Shown piece after piece: positions 17,206 through 25,721 of a stretch of 64,000 nucleotides of DNA; positions within the stretch are counted from its first letter, which is position 1; each line of letters opens with the position of its first letter. Source of the DNA: Dietzia massiliensis (GTDB lineage: Bacteria > Actinomycetota > Actinomycetes > Mycobacteriales > Mycobacteriaceae); contig NZ_JAHBAV010000003.1 in the NCBI RefSeq assembly GCF_018390595.1, forward strand, positions 48,448-112,447, written 5' to 3'. The position numbers and the translations under genes are program-made. The notes beneath the pieces are model-generated. The model searched no databases. It had not been told where the DNA came from and was given only the letters and a program-made list of their open reading frames with translations.

Positions 17206-18186
17206 GTGTCGGTCCCCTTGAGCATTCTCGACCTGGTCTCCATCTCCGAGGGGGCCACCGCGCGTGACGGCATCACCGCGTCGATGGAGTCGGCCCGCCT
17301 CGCCGACCGGCTGGGCTACTCGCGGCTGTGGTTCGCCGAACACCACAACACTCCCAACCTCGCCTCGAGCGCCACGTCGCTGCTCATCTCGCAGGCGGCA
17401 TCGGTGACCGAGCGGATCCGCGTCGGCTCCGGCGGCGTCATGCTGCCCAACCATGCGCCGCTCATGGTGGCCGAGCAGTACGGCACACTCGCCAACATCC
17501 ACGGCGACCGGATCGACCTCGGCCTGGGCCGCGCCCCCGGCACCGACGGCATGACCGCGCAGGCCCTGAGCCGCTCGTCGGCCGAGCCGCAGGCGTTCGC
17601 CCGCCACATCTACGACCTGCAGGGCTGGTTCGGCGAGTCCGGCACCGCCCACAGCATCCCCATCTTCTCCGCCGTCTCGCAGGGGATGGAGGTGCCGATC
17701 TGGGTGCTGGGCTCCACCGTCAACGGCGCCTCGATCGCCGGCCAGCTGGGACTGCCGTTCTCGCTGGCTTCGCACTTCGCGCCCGACCAGATCGACGACG
17801 CCATCCGCGTGTACCGCGAGACCTTCAGCACCGAGGCGCCCACCGCCCGCATCGAGAAGCCGCAGGTGATGGCCGGGATCAACGTGGTCGTCGCCGACAC
17901 CGACGAGGCCGCCCAGCGCGAGTTCACCACGCTGCAGCAGATGTTCCTCGACCTGCGCGCCGGCCGCAGCCGCAAGATCCAGCCGCCCGTCGACCCCGCC
18001 CAGTTCGCCGGCGCGACCAACCCGATGCTCGACATCAGCGCCGTCGGCTCGCCTGACACGGTCAAGGCGCAGCTGGAGGAGTTCGTCGAGCGCACCGGCG
18101 CCGACGAGCTCATCACCGTCACCTACGCCTACGACCCGGCGGTGCGGAACCGTTCGATCGAGCTGCTGGCTGACCTCTGGTTCTAG
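17206..18186 (+). CDS. LLM-class flavin-dependent oxidoreductase (luciferase-like)
   Basis: A 326-residue (beta/alpha)8 flavoenzyme of the bacterial luciferase-like family. Signature segments are SRLWFAEHHNTPNLASSATSLL, RIRVGSGGVMLPNHAPLMVAEQYGTL and HGDRIDLGLGRAPGTD. These match the single-component group sharing the MsnO8/alkanal monooxygenase-like signature. Substrate is unknown; FMN use is more likely than F420 from the AEHH motif, but this is inference. The GTG start follows AAAAGG at about 17192. The TRIC-type channel gene starts 15 bp after its stop, so the two may be co-transcribed. Confidence 0.88.
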   Translation: MSVPLSILDLVSISEGATARDGITASMESARLADRLGYSRLWFAEHHNTPNLASSATSLLISQAASVTERIRVGSGGVMLPNHAPLMVAEQYGTLANIHGDRIDLGLGRAPGTDGMTAQALSRSSAEPQAFARHIYDLQGWFGESGTAHSIPIFSAVSQGMEVPIWVLGSTVNGASIAGQLGLPFSLASHFAPDQIDDAIRVYRETFSTEAPTARIEKPQVMAGINVVVADTDEAAQREFTTLQQMFLDLRAGRSRKIQPPVDPAQFAGATNPMLDISAVGSPDTVKAQLEEFVERTGADELITVTYAYDPAVRNRSIELLADLWF

Positions 18187-18201
18187 TCGCGCGCCGGACC
18201 C

Positions 18202-18885
18202 GTGGAGTTCCTCACCGTCCTCTTCCTCATCGGTATCACCGCCGAGGCGATGACCGGTGCGCTGGCCGCCGGTCGCGAGCGCATGGACCTGTTCGGGGTG
18301 GTGATCGTCGCGTGCGTCACCGCGATCGGCGGTGGCTCGATCCGGGACGTCCTGCTGGGCCACTATCCGCTCATCTGGGTGGAGAATCCGTCCTACCTCG
18401 CACTGGTCGCGCTGGCGGCGGTCGTCACCGTGGTCGTCGCCCCGATCATGCGGCACTTCCGGGTGCTCTTCCTCGGGCTCGACGCACTCGGACTGACGGT
18501 CTTCGCGATCATCGGCGCCCGGATCGCTATCGAGATGGGACACGGCGTCATCATCGCCGTCGCCGCCGCGGTCATCACGGGCGTATTCGGAGGAGTCATG
18601 CGTGACCTGCTGTGCGACCGGGTACCACTCGTGTTCCGGCAGGAGCTGTACGCCAGTATCGCCATCCTTGCCGCGCTCGTTTTTGTGGGTCTGGTGGCTG
18701 CGGGCGTCCCGGAGAACTGGAGCGCGGCGATCACCCTGGTCGTGGGGTTCAGCCTTCGCGTGGCCGCGATCCGCTTCAAGCTCGGCCTACCGGTGTTCGA
18801 CTACTACCAGGAGACCGAGCGCCCTCTACGTGGACGTCGTCGGCACCGCTGGAGTGTCCGGGGCTGGTCCAAGGACGTGGACTGA
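18202..18885 (+). CDS. TRIC-family (UPF0126) membrane channel protein
   Basis: A 227-residue integral membrane protein with about seven hydrophobic helices. Two repeated signature segments, AIGGGSIRDVLLGHYPLIW and VFGGVMRDLLCDRVPLVFRQELYA, are the glycine-rich GGG-x-RD motifs of the trimeric intracellular cation channel family and mark its inverted repeat. The C-terminal tail is basic and cytoplasmic. Bacterial members conduct monovalent cations. It begins at GTG 15 bp after the LLM oxidoreductase gene. Confidence 0.88.
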   Translation: MEFLTVLFLIGITAEAMTGALAAGRERMDLFGVVIVACVTAIGGGSIRDVLLGHYPLIWVENPSYLALVALAAVVTVVVAPIMRHFRVLFLGLDALGLTVFAIIGARIAIEMGHGVIIAVAAAVITGVFGGVMRDLLCDRVPLVFRQELYASIAILAALVFVGLVAAGVPENWSAAITLVVGFSLRVAAIRFKLGLPVFDYYQETERPLRGRRRHRWSVRGWSKDVD

Positions 18886-18943
18886 CACGCCGGGCCGGGT
18901 GGTCGTGCGCCGGACGTGGCGGTTTACGTTCGTCTGACGCCAG

Positions 18944-19234
18944 TTGAGTGAAATGGTGGTGCCGACAATGTCACTTAAGGGGGCCTACAGTGACATTGTC
19001 CGCGGGTCCCACCTGTGGTCTGCAACGCCGATCTCTGTGATCGACCTCGCCGTTGCCCATCCGACTTTCGCGGTCCGCGACGTCGAGCAGGCGCTGGGCG
19101 TCTCCTATGGCCGGGCCAACAAGGTTGTCAGACAGCTGGGGGAGCTCGGTGTTCTCGCCTTCATCGATCCCGAAGCGTACAAGCGCCGGGTGTACGCCCC
19201 CCGCGTACACGACGTGATTCTCGGGAGGGGATAG
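18944..19234 (+). pseudogene. C-terminal remnant of a Fic-family protein (winged helix)
   Basis: The 96-residue frame reads like the end of actinobacterial Fic/DOC proteins: LWSATPISVIDLAVAHPTF, then a winged-helix with VEQALGVSYGRANKVVRQLGELGVL and KRRVYAPRVHDVIL. No HxFxxGN catalytic motif lies upstream, so the AMPylase domain is missing. It could survive as a small DNA-binding protein using ATG 18968 or GTG 18944, but the sequence before residue ~13 does not look conserved. A strong inverted repeat (18964-19000) overlaps its beginning. Confidence 0.55.
18964..19000. repeat. Inverted repeat GACAATGTCAC/GTGACATTGTC
   Basis: Perfect 11-bp arms at 18964-18974 and 18990-19000 with a 15-base spacer. 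Each arm is itself nearly palindromic (GACA-x-TGTC). It overlaps the start of the Fic remnant. It could be an operator or the scar of a mobile element; no T-tract supports a terminator. Confidence 0.75.
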
Positions 19235-19279
19235 AGACAGGTCTCGACGCCGCTCAGCCTGCCTGCGTCGACCGCGGAG

Positions 19280-19717
19280 GTGCGCCCGCTCCAGATTTCC
19301 GGCGCCTCGTCCGGCAGCCCCGAGCCGATCCCCGAACCCGGCACGCACGCGCAGACCGTCGAGTTCCGGCTCGGCGACGGCTCGGCCGACGTGCACCTGC
19401 TCCTGGCCGGCATGGCCGTCGCGGCCAGGCGCGGGCTCGACGACCCCGGCAGCCTGCAGCAGGCCGAGCGCCTCAACGCCGCCGACGGCGAGGACTTCGA
19501 GACCCTGCCCACCTCGTGCGCGGAGTCGGCCGACGTTCTGGAGGCCGAGCGCGAAGTATTCGAGGCCGACGGTGTGTTCCCCGCCGCGCTCATCGACTCG
19601 GTGCTCGCGGGGCTACGCGGTGATGACGACGACAACGACGACGACGAGGTGGGCGACTCCGGAAGCGGCGACGCAAACCGGGAGGAGCTCATCCGCCGCC
19701 ACTGGCACGTCGGCTGA
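19280..19717 (+). pseudogene. C-terminal remnant of a glutamine synthetase-type gene
   Basis: From VEFRLGDGSADVHLLLAGM to the end, the frame matches the C-terminal third of type I glutamine synthetase-like enzymes (LPTSCAESADVLEAEREVFEADGVFPAALID... RRHWHV, partial). A full enzyme has about 450 residues. Here only ~145 codons remain, lacking the ATP and metal-binding core. Before the final helix there is an Asp-run (DDDDNDDDE) from a GAC repeat at about 19622-19648, absent in relatives I know. It lies 46 bp after the Fic remnant. Two 3' gene stumps in a row indicate deletion history. Confidence 0.65.
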
Positions 19718-19773
19718 ACCCGTCCGGTCGCCCGGGGTGGCCCGGGGGAGCGGGCCTGCCCCCTGCCCGTCCG

Positions 19774-20610
19774 CTACGACTCGGTCTCGAGCAGTTCGGA
19801 GATCAGCGCGGTGACCCGCCGCTTGATCTCGTCGCGGATGGGGCGGACGGCCTCGATTCCCTGGCCTGCCGGGTCCGCCAAGTCCCAGTCCTCGTACCGC
19901 TTGCCGGGGAAGATCGGGCACGCGTCGCCGCAGCCCATGGTGATGACCACGTCGGAGGCGCGGACGGTGTCGGTGGTGAGGATCTTCGGGGTCGCCGAGG
20001 TGATGTCGACGCCGTCCTCGGCCATCGCCTCGACTGCGACCGGGTTGATCTGATCCTTGGGTGCCGACCCGGCAGACAGGACGTCGATTCGTCCTCCGGC
20101 CAGGTGGGACAGGTAGCCGGCGGCCATCTGGGAGCGCCCGGCGTTGTGGACGCAGACGAACAGCACCCGGGGCCTGGAATCGGTCAGCTCTGCGAGCAGG
20201 GTGCGGACGCGGCGATCGATGTCGTCGCGGACCAGACGCATCCGCTCCATGCCCTCGATGCCCCGGTGCGACGGCTCGTCGGTGCGCCAGATTTCGAGCG
20301 CGCTGACCTCGTCGTCGTCGATCTCCCCGGCGGCCTCGTCGCCCAGGACGATCACCCGGTCCACCTGTCGCAGCAGGTCGGGGTCGACGGCCGTGGGGGT
20401 CTCGCCGGACATGTCGGCGCCGACCTCGGCGACCACCTCCGCGGACAGCGCGTTGACGGCCGAGCCGGGCCGGGTCCCCGCCGAGTGCACCTCGATCGCG
20501 TCACCGGCGTGCAGGCGCATGAGCGCCGCCGCCATCTGGGACTTGCCGCTGTTCTTCACGCACACGAACAGAACGCTGGGGACGTGGTGCGCCTGCTGCT
20601 CCCCGGTCAT
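19774..20610 (-). CDS. arsC: Tandem-domain arsenate reductase (LMW phosphatase type)
   Basis: A 278-residue fusion of two low-molecular-weight phosphatase-like domains. Domain 1 (residues ~10-135) has the loop CVKNSGKS, in which Lys replaces the phosphatase-loop Arg. Domain 2 (~140-278) has [14 protein letters not shown], and the redox-type segment [12 protein letters not shown] with its extra Cys residues and the general acid region EDWDLADP, typical of ArsC. Such actinobacterial enzymes reduce arsenate with mycothiol or thioredoxin. The start ATG overlaps the acr3 stop (ATGA). Domain 2 is probably the arsenate reductase; domain 1 is the related arsenate-mycothiol transferase-like group. Confidence 0.88.
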   Translation of the reverse strand: MTGEQQAHHVPSVLFVCVKNSGKSQMAAALMRLHAGDAIEVHSAGTRPGSAVNALSAEVVAEVGADMSGETPTAVDPDLLRQVDRVIVLGDEAAGEIDDDEVSALEIWRTDEPSHRGIEGMERMRLVRDDIDRRVRTLLAELTDSRPRVLFVCVHNAGRSQMAAGYLSHLAGGRIDVLSAGSAPKDQINPVAVEAMAEDGVDITSATPKILTTDTVRASDVVITMGCGDACPIFPGKRYEDWDLADPAGQGIEAVRPIRDEIKRRVTALISELLETES

Positions 20611-21719
20611 GAGCGGGTCCCGGTCACCGAACGATCGGGCAGGGTCGGGTCGCCCGGGAAGAGTTTCGGTCCCGCCCACAGGGCGACGTAGACGAGCCCG
20701 ATCAGAACAGGAACCTCGATCAGCGGGCCGACCACACCCGCCAGGGCCTGGCCCGAGGCGATACCGAAGGTGCCGATCGACACCGCGATCGCGAGTTCGA
20801 AGTTGTTGCCCGACGCGGTGAAGGCGACGCTGGTCGACTTGGCGTAGTTCAGCCCCACCGCCTTGGAGACGAACCAGCTGAAGAAGAACATCAGGACGAA
20901 ATACAGCAGTAGCGGCACGGCCATCCGGGCCACATCCAGCGGCTGCGAGGTGATCGCCTCGCCCTGCATCGCAAACAGCAACACGATGGTGAACAGCAAC
21001 CCGTACAGCGCCCACGGACCGATCCGGGGAAGGAAGGTCTCCTCGTACCACTGGCGTCCCTTCGCCCTCTCCCCCAGCACGCGGGTGAGGAAACCGGCCA
21101 GCAGCGGGATACCGAGGAACACCAGCACCGAGAGCACGATCGCCCACACCGAGAACTCGGCCGTCGTGGTCTCCAGCCCCAGCCAGGAGGGCAGAAGCTG
21201 CAGGTAGAACCAGCCCAGGGCGCCGAACGCCACGACCTGGAACACCGAGTTGATCGCGACCAGCACCGCGGCGGCCTCCCGGTCCCCGCAGGCCAGGTCG
21301 TTCCAGATGAACACCATCGCGATGCACCGCGCCAGGCCCACGATGATCAACCCGGTACGGAACTCCGGCAGGTCGGGTAGGAAGACCCACGCGAGGGTGA
21401 ACATGAACGCCGGACCGGCGATCCAGTTGAGGAACAGCGACAGCGTGAGCAGTTTCCGGTCACCGGTCACCCTGTGGGTCTCGTCGTAGCGCACCTTCGC
21501 GAGGACCGGGTACATCATCACCAACAGGCCGATGGCGATCGGGACGGAGATCCCGCCGATCTTCACCGAGTCCAGCGCCCGGTCTAGGCCGGGGATGAAC
21601 CGTCCGAGCAGCAGCCCGACGGCCATCGCCATGAGAATCCAGAGGGCCAGCCAGCGGTCGAGGAACGACATCTTCTTGGCGACCGGTGCCACGCCGGGCC
21701 CGGTCATCATGGTGCTCAT
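20607..21719 (-). CDS. acr3: ACR3-family arsenite efflux transporter
   Basis: A 370-residue inner-membrane transporter with ten hydrophobic segments. It shows the ACR3 signature [18 protein letters not shown], with the conserved Cys needed for arsenite transport, and the segment [13 protein letters not shown]. It exports arsenite produced by the downstream arsC, with which it overlaps by 4 bp. It is transcribed divergently from arsR across a 98-bp spacer containing a clear operator. Confidence 0.94.
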   Translation of the reverse strand: MSTMMTGPGVAPVAKKMSFLDRWLALWILMAMAVGLLLGRFIPGLDRALDSVKIGGISVPIAIGLLVMMYPVLAKVRYDETHRVTGDRKLLTLSLFLNWIAGPAFMFTLAWVFLPDLPEFRTGLIIVGLARCIAMVFIWNDLACGDREAAAVLVAINSVFQVVAFGALGWFYLQLLPSWLGLETTTAEFSVWAIVLSVLVFLGIPLLAGFLTRVLGERAKGRQWYEETFLPRIGPWALYGLLFTIVLLFAMQGEAITSQPLDVARMAVPLLLYFVLMFFFSWFVSKAVGLNYAKSTSVAFTASGNNFELAIAVSIGTFGIASGQALAGVVGPLIEVPVLIGLVYVALWAGPKLFPGDPTLPDRSVTGTRS

Positions 21720-21767
21720 CCGGGGGAACGTCCTTAGATCGATGATTGTCTATGGGGGAGGCTAGAC

Positions 21768-21787
21768 TGACACATCGGTAAGTGTCA
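21768..21787. promoter_or_regulatory. ArsR operator
   Basis: TGACACATCGGTAAGTGTCA has perfect TGACAC/GTGTCA arms and sits between the divergent acr3 and arsR starts. This is where an ArsR dimer should bind to control both directions. Confidence 0.65.
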
Positions 21788-21817
21788 ATGTATCTTCGGG
21801 GGCAGGTGAGGTGGACG

Positions 21818-22168
21818 ATGACAACAGTGGAACCCGGCCTGTCGGCGCCGGAGCAGGACGCGTGTTGTTCGATGTCGGCGGGGCCGGTGGACGCTTCCAC
21901 CGCCGAGCGGATGTCGGCGCGACTCAAGGCGCTCGCGGACCCGATGCGGTTGCGCCTGTTGTCGCACATCGCGGCACAGGGGTGCGACTCCGTGTGCGCG
22001 TGCGACCTGCTCGAGGTCGTCGACATCAGCCAGCCCACGATCAGCCACCATCTCAAGAAGCTCGTCGAGGCCGGGTTGCTGGTCCGCGAGCAGCGCGGCA
22101 AGTGGGCGCACTACTCGGTGGTGCGCGAGTCGTTCAACGACCTGCGTAGCTTCCTCGACCTGTCCTGA
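21818..22168 (+). CDS. arsR: ArsR-family arsenic-responsive repressor
   Basis: A winged-helix repressor of 116 residues from ATG 21818. The metal-sensing segment is CDSVCACDLLEVV, with three Cys near the recognition region, and the recognition helix is ISQPTISHHLKKL. An additional Cys pair lies near the N-terminus (DACCSMS). Binding of As(III) should release DNA. Upstream in-frame GTG and ATG codons (21782-21790) lie within the operator and are not used; GAGGTGG precedes the chosen ATG. It is divergent from acr3-arsC. Confidence 0.92.
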   Translation: MTTVEPGLSAPEQDACCSMSAGPVDASTAERMSARLKALADPMRLRLLSHIAAQGCDSVCACDLLEVVDISQPTISHHLKKLVEAGLLVREQRGKWAHYSVVRESFNDLRSFLDLS

Positions 22169-22217
22169 CCGGGCGCGACGACGCGGTGGGGAGCCCGGTG
22201 GGGAGCCCGGTCGTCGG

Positions 22218-22922
22218 CTACCCGGTGCGACCGTAGGGCGTGATGACCGCGGCCCTGTGGTGCTCGCGCATGGCGCGGAAGTGCGCGGAGGAGTCGAGCA
22301 GCGAGCGGTTGCCCAGGGTGGTGGCCAGGCGGCCCTCGGCGAGCTCGGAGGCCGGGTGGACGGCGCGTCTGAGCTGGTCGGCGAGGTGGTCCGGCCGCCC
22401 GTACACCGACATGTGGCGGGCTGCGTGCGCCGCTGAGGCGTCGATGCCGGCCCAGTTGACGGCCCACCCGGCGTGGCGGAACATCTGGTCGAAGAAGACT
22501 CGCTGCGTGCGGCTGTTCCCATCGCGGAACGGGTGCACGAGGGTGAGCTCGGACCAGTGCTCGGCGATGGTGTCGGTGGCCGCGTCGGGGTCGGTGGTGC
22601 TGGGCGGTCGGATGGCGATCTGCCGGAAGACCCGGTCGAGCTCGTCGGGCAGGAACTGCGGGCGGGCATGAGGGATGCCGAGGGCGCGGGTGTCGACGGT
22701 GCGGAGCTCGCCGGCCCAGTCGAAGACGTCCTGGAGGATGTAGCGGTGGATCGCGCGGAGGTGCTTGAAATCGAATCGACCCTCCAGCGGGCTGAGTTCC
22801 AGTTCCACGACCCGGAAGAAGGCCAGGTCGCGCTCGTATTCCGCCAGCTCGGCGGGGTCGGAGATGCCCAGTCGGTTACGCAGAACCCCCGAGGGTTCCT
22901 TGTACGGATCTCGGGGGTTCAT
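22218..22922 (-). CDS. fic: Fic-family AMPylase-type toxin
   Basis: A 234-residue Fic protein. The catalytic motif HPFRDGNSRTQR (residues 130-141) fits HxFx(D/E)GNxxxxR, and the N-terminal segment YILQDVFDWAGELRTVD is the usual flap and target-docking region. Such enzymes attach AMP, or sometimes other nucleotides, to target hydroxyls. Its ATG lies 16 bp after a small VbhA-like gene, the antitoxin layout. The catalytic His and anion-binding residues are intact, so activity is plausible. The target is unknown. Confidence 0.9.
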   Translation of the reverse strand: MNPRDPYKEPSGVLRNRLGISDPAELAEYERDLAFFRVVELELSPLEGRFDFKHLRAIHRYILQDVFDWAGELRTVDTRALGIPHARPQFLPDELDRVFRQIAIRPPSTTDPDAATDTIAEHWSELTLVHPFRDGNSRTQRVFFDQMFRHAGWAVNWAGIDASAAHAARHMSVYGRPDHLADQLRRAVHPASELAEGRLATTLGNRSLLDSSAHFRAMREHHRAAVITPYGRTG

Positions 22923-22938
22923 GGGCGTGAGGGCAGCG

Positions 22939-23127
22939 TCAGGGAGCGGTGCGCTCACGCACCGCGGCGCGGATCTCGGCGAGAGCCCGGTCGCGGCTGA
23001 GGATCCCGTCGGCGAACCGGCGGGTGATCTCGAGGGCCTCGGGTGAGGGCTCCATGCCGGCCATGCGGTGGCCGGCGGCGGCTCCTGCGAGTGCCTGGTC
23101 GGTGGTCGGGCGGATGCGGGTGGCCAC
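22939..23127 (-). CDS. VbhA-like antitoxin of the Fic protein
   Basis: A 62-residue protein starting at GTG after AAGGAG. Its helical layout (TDQALAGAAAGHRMAGMEPS, then EALEITRRFADGILSRDRAL) resembles the antitoxin_VbhA domain preceding Fic toxins. The classical inhibitory motif (S/T)xxxE(G/N) is not seen; the corresponding positions read GHRMAG, with Ala23 where Glu is expected. It may inhibit differently, or the alignment may be off. Position directly upstream of fic supports the role. Confidence 0.65.
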   Translation of the reverse strand: MATRIRPTTDQALAGAAAGHRMAGMEPSPEALEITRRFADGILSRDRALAEIRAAVRERTAP

Positions 23128-23232
23128 ACAGTCTCCTTGCGTCGACGTGCAGCCGATTCTACCTGCTCAGCAGGGCGGGGACCGCGACCGGCAAGTGGAC
23201 CGCCCCGCCCCGCCTCGGTCGTTCTCGTCGCC

Positions 23233-23254
23233 TCAAACCGTGATACAGTTTTGA
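23233..23254. promoter_or_regulatory. Possible operator upstream of the RHH gene unit
   Basis: An imperfect palindrome with outer halves TCAAA and TTTGA and inner ACAGT/CCGTG similarity lies between the divergent VbhA-like and RHH units. It could bind the RHH protein. This is tentative. Confidence 0.35.
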
Positions 23255-23297
23255 ATGTGAAAGCGGTGATCTACGCGTCGCCCATGTGTTCCACGCC

Positions 23298-23405
23298 ATG
23301 CTGCTGACGGCGGCTGTGGCTCGCGAGGTCCTCGTGGCAACCGGAGGGGCGGTTGATCTGACCGATGAGGTCAGTGCCCGGCAGAGAGCGCGATTGGAGG
23401 AATGA
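23298..23405 (+). CDS. Possible 35-aa coupled ORF before the RHH protein
   Basis: An ATG-started frame MLLTAAVAREVLVATGG...RARLEE ends in TGA at 23403-23405, overlapping the next ATG (TGATG). A GTG at 23286 in frame would add VFHA. The protein-like composition and the coupling suggest a real small gene, or the surviving end of a larger one, since the frame upstream of 23286 has no good start. Its product is not recognised. Confidence 0.35.
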   Translation: MLLTAAVAREVLVATGGAVDLTDEVSARQRARLEE

Positions 23406-23689
23406 TGAGTGCTGCCAGTGAACGTGAAGCCCGCTACGAGCGTCTTGCCGACGCGGTGGAGGCCGGCGAGTACGAGATCGACGCCGGGGCTGTCGAAATA
23501 CGTCCGGACTACCGGCCCGGCCGGCCGCGGACCGGTGATGTCGCAGAAGAGACCCGGCCGTTGGCTGTCCGTTTGACCGAGTCGGACCGCCGAAGGCTTG
23601 CGGACTATGCCGAGCGGACCGGGCAGCCGATGAGTGCGGTTATCCGGTCAGCGATCGACGAGTACCTCGGACGTCATCCCGCAGCCTGA
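23405..23689 (+). CDS. RHH/CopG-like small protein, possible antitoxin
   Basis: A 94-residue protein whose C-terminal half ([37 protein letters not shown], shown in part) fits a ribbon-helix-helix fold: a beta-strand with alternating residues, then two helices separated by a short turn. The acidic N-terminus may contact a partner. ATG 23405 is preferred over 23402 because GGAGG (23396-23400) is then well spaced. The 3' end overlaps the convergent bioD end by 16 bp. RHH proteins of this size are usually antitoxins or plasmid-type repressors; no clear toxin follows. Confidence 0.7.
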   Translation: MSAASEREARYERLADAVEAGEYEIDAGAVEIRPDYRPGRPRTGDVAEETRPLAVRLTESDRRRLADYAERTGQPMSAVIRSAIDEYLGRHPAA

Positions 23690-24513
23690 CAGGCCGGAGA
23701 TCCGATAACCGTCGACTTCTCACCGTAGTGCGCCCGCCGATCTCCGCTTCGAAGGACGTCGAGCAGGTCGGGGACGAACCACCCCGGTGCGCGCCGCTCG
23801 AACTCGTCCCGCTCCACCGCCCCGGCACCCGCGGGCACCCGGCCGAGCACCGGAACCCCGGTCAGGCGGGGCAGATCCTCGAGGTTGCAGCGCTCGGCGA
23901 GGTCCGGATCGGCCGGCCAGGACCCGATGACGATCCCCGCGCACCGCAGACCCGCCGCCTCGATCGCGCGGACGGTGAGCTCGGTGTCCGACAGCGTGCC
24001 CAGTCCGGCCCTCGCGACCACGATGACCGGGGCGTCGAGCGACCGGGCGAGGTCGAGGACGGTGAGGCCGGTACCGAGCCGGACGAGCACGCCGCCGGCG
24101 CCCTCGACCAGATCCAGGCGCCCGCGTGCAGGTCCGGAGGCCGCCGCGGTGTCGGGCGCCGACCCGCCGGACGTGCGGAGCCACGCGCGGATCGGATCGA
24201 TCAACTCGGGCAGCGTGGACTGCGGCAGGCCGGCGACGCGGGCGGCGGTCTCAGGCGCCAGCGGATCGGGCAGCCGACGGATCTCCAGCATCCGCCGCAC
24301 CCTGGACAGGCGCGCGGCCTCGTGGGCGTCGCCGGGCTCGCCGGGCGCGAGGCCCGTCTGGATCGGTTTGCAGATCCCCACGTCCAGGCCCGCCGACAGG
24401 CCGTGGGCGGCCAGCGCTGCGGTGGCGATGGTCTTGCCCACGTCCGTGCCGGTGCCGGTGATGACGATCGGCGCCGGGGCGGGCGGGGATGCGGAGCCGG
24501 AAGACGCGGTCAT
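23674..24513 (-). CDS. bioD: Dethiobiotin synthetase
   Basis: A 279-residue P-loop enzyme that closes the ureido ring of dethiobiotin from DAPA, CO2 and ATP. Walker A is [10 protein letters not shown] near residue 20, KPIQTGL binds substrate, and [12 protein letters not shown] is the BioD-type second phosphate motif. It has a ~12-residue Ala/Pro-rich N-terminal extension. Its ATG overlaps the bioF stop (ATGA). It is the last gene of the biotin operon and is slightly longer than typical (~230). Confidence 0.93.
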   Translation of the reverse strand: MTASSGSASPPAPAPIVITGTGTDVGKTIATAALAAHGLSAGLDVGICKPIQTGLAPGEPGDAHEAARLSRVRRMLEIRRLPDPLAPETAARVAGLPQSTLPELIDPIRAWLRTSGGSAPDTAAASGPARGRLDLVEGAGGVLVRLGTGLTVLDLARSLDAPVIVVARAGLGTLSDTELTVRAIEAAGLRCAGIVIGSWPADPDLAERCNLEDLPRLTGVPVLGRVPAGAGAVERDEFERRAPGWFVPDLLDVLRSGDRRAHYGEKSTVIGSPACQAAG

Positions 24514-25721
24514 GCGCGGGCCCCCTCGAGCCGCGCTGCCGCCCCAACCGGGTGCCCGTGCTCGGCCAACACCTGGGCCAGCACGTCGCTCGCCCGCGCG
24601 AGGTCGGCGTCGGAGAGGTCCGCCCGGGCGGTGAGGCGCAGCCGCGCGGTGCCCTCGGGAACCGACGGCGGGCGGAAGCACCCCACCCGGACGCCCAGCT
24701 CGAGGCACCTGCCGGCGGCGGAGACCGCGCGGGCGGGGTCGCCGAGGATCACCGACACCACCGCCGAGCGTGGCTGCTCGGCGCCGGTGACCGCGGCCAG
24801 GTGCTCGGCGACCTCCACCACGCGCGAGGCGAGCGAGGGGTCGCGGCGCAGGACGCCGAGGGCGGCGCGGGCCGCGCCGACCGCGGCGGGGGCGAGGCCG
24901 GTGTCGAAGATGAAGGTGCGCGCGCTGCTGATGAGGTGCTCGCGCACCCGCTCGGACGCCAGGACCACCCCGCCCTGCGACCCGAGCGCCTTGGACAGCG
25001 TCGCCGTGACCACCACGTCCTCGTGCCTGCTCAACCCCAGTTCGTCCACGAGCCCCCGCCCGCGGTCGCCGCGCACGCCGAGGCCGTGGGCCTCGTCGAC
25101 CAGCAGGACCGCGCCGTGCGCGCGGCTCGCCCCGTGCAGCGCGAGCAGGGGAGCCAGCTCACCGTCGGCGCTGTACACCGAGTCGGTAACGACCAGCGCG
25201 CGCTCCTCGGTGCGCTCGGCCAGGGCGCGTGCCGCCGCCGCGACGTCACCCCGGTCGACGACGACGACACGCGCCCTCGCGAGCCGGCACGCGTCCACCA
25301 ACGACGCGTGCGAGCCGCCGTCGGAGACGATGAGCGATCCCCGCCCGGACAGCGCCACCACGGCTCCGAGGTTGGCGGTGTACCCGGAGGAGAAGACCAG
25401 CGCGGCGGGCTTGCCAGTGAACTCGGCGAGCTCGTCCTCGAGCGCCAGATGCTCCTCCGTCGTGCCCGTGACCAGGCGTGATCCCGTCGCGCCCGCACCC
25501 CAACGGCGCGTCGCTGCCACGGCGGCGTCCACGACCTCGGGGTGCCGACCCAGCCCGAGGTAGTCGTTGGAGGCGAGGTCGATCACGCCGTCATCGGCCG
25601 CGCGTGGGGCCAGCACCCGCCGCACATGCCGGGCGGCCCGGTCGGCGGCGGCGTCGTCGAGCCAGTCCAGGGCGGGGGAGCGGTCGGGCGCGGGCCCGAC
25701 CGGTGAGCTCGGCCCGATCAT
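24510..25721 (-). CDS. bioF: 8-amino-7-oxononanoate synthase
   Basis: A 403-residue PLP enzyme that condenses pimeloyl thioester with alanine. The start of the core, [15 protein letters not shown], the phosphate-binding [16 protein letters not shown], the [16 protein letters not shown] motif and the PLP lysine in [11 protein letters not shown] are all present. It overlaps bioA upstream and bioD downstream by 4 bp each, so translation is coupled. Confidence 0.95.
   Translation of the reverse strand: MIGPSSPVGPAPDRSPALDWLDDAAADRAARHVRRVLAPRAADDGVIDLASNDYLGLGRHPEVVDAAVAATRRWGAGATGSRLVTGTTEEHLALEDELAEFTGKPAALVFSSGYTANLGAVVALSGRGSLIVSDGGSHASLVDACRLARARVVVVDRGDVAAAARALAERTEERALVVTDSVYSADGELAPLLALHGASRAHGAVLLVDEAHGLGVRGDRGRGLVDELGLSRHEDVVVTATLSKALGSQGGVVLASERVREHLISSARTFIFDTGLAPAAVGAARAALGVLRRDPSLASRVVEVAEHLAAVTGAEQPRSAVVSVILGDPARAVSAAGRCLELGVRVGCFRPPSVPEGTARLRLTARADLSDADLARASDVLAQVLAEHGHPVGAAARLEGARA

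Noticed and set aside
20611..21390. Long N-terminal extension of the arsC frame into acr3
   Set aside because: The extension lies in another frame of the well-supported acr3 gene; the ATG at 20610 overlaps the acr3 stop in the usual ATGA manner.
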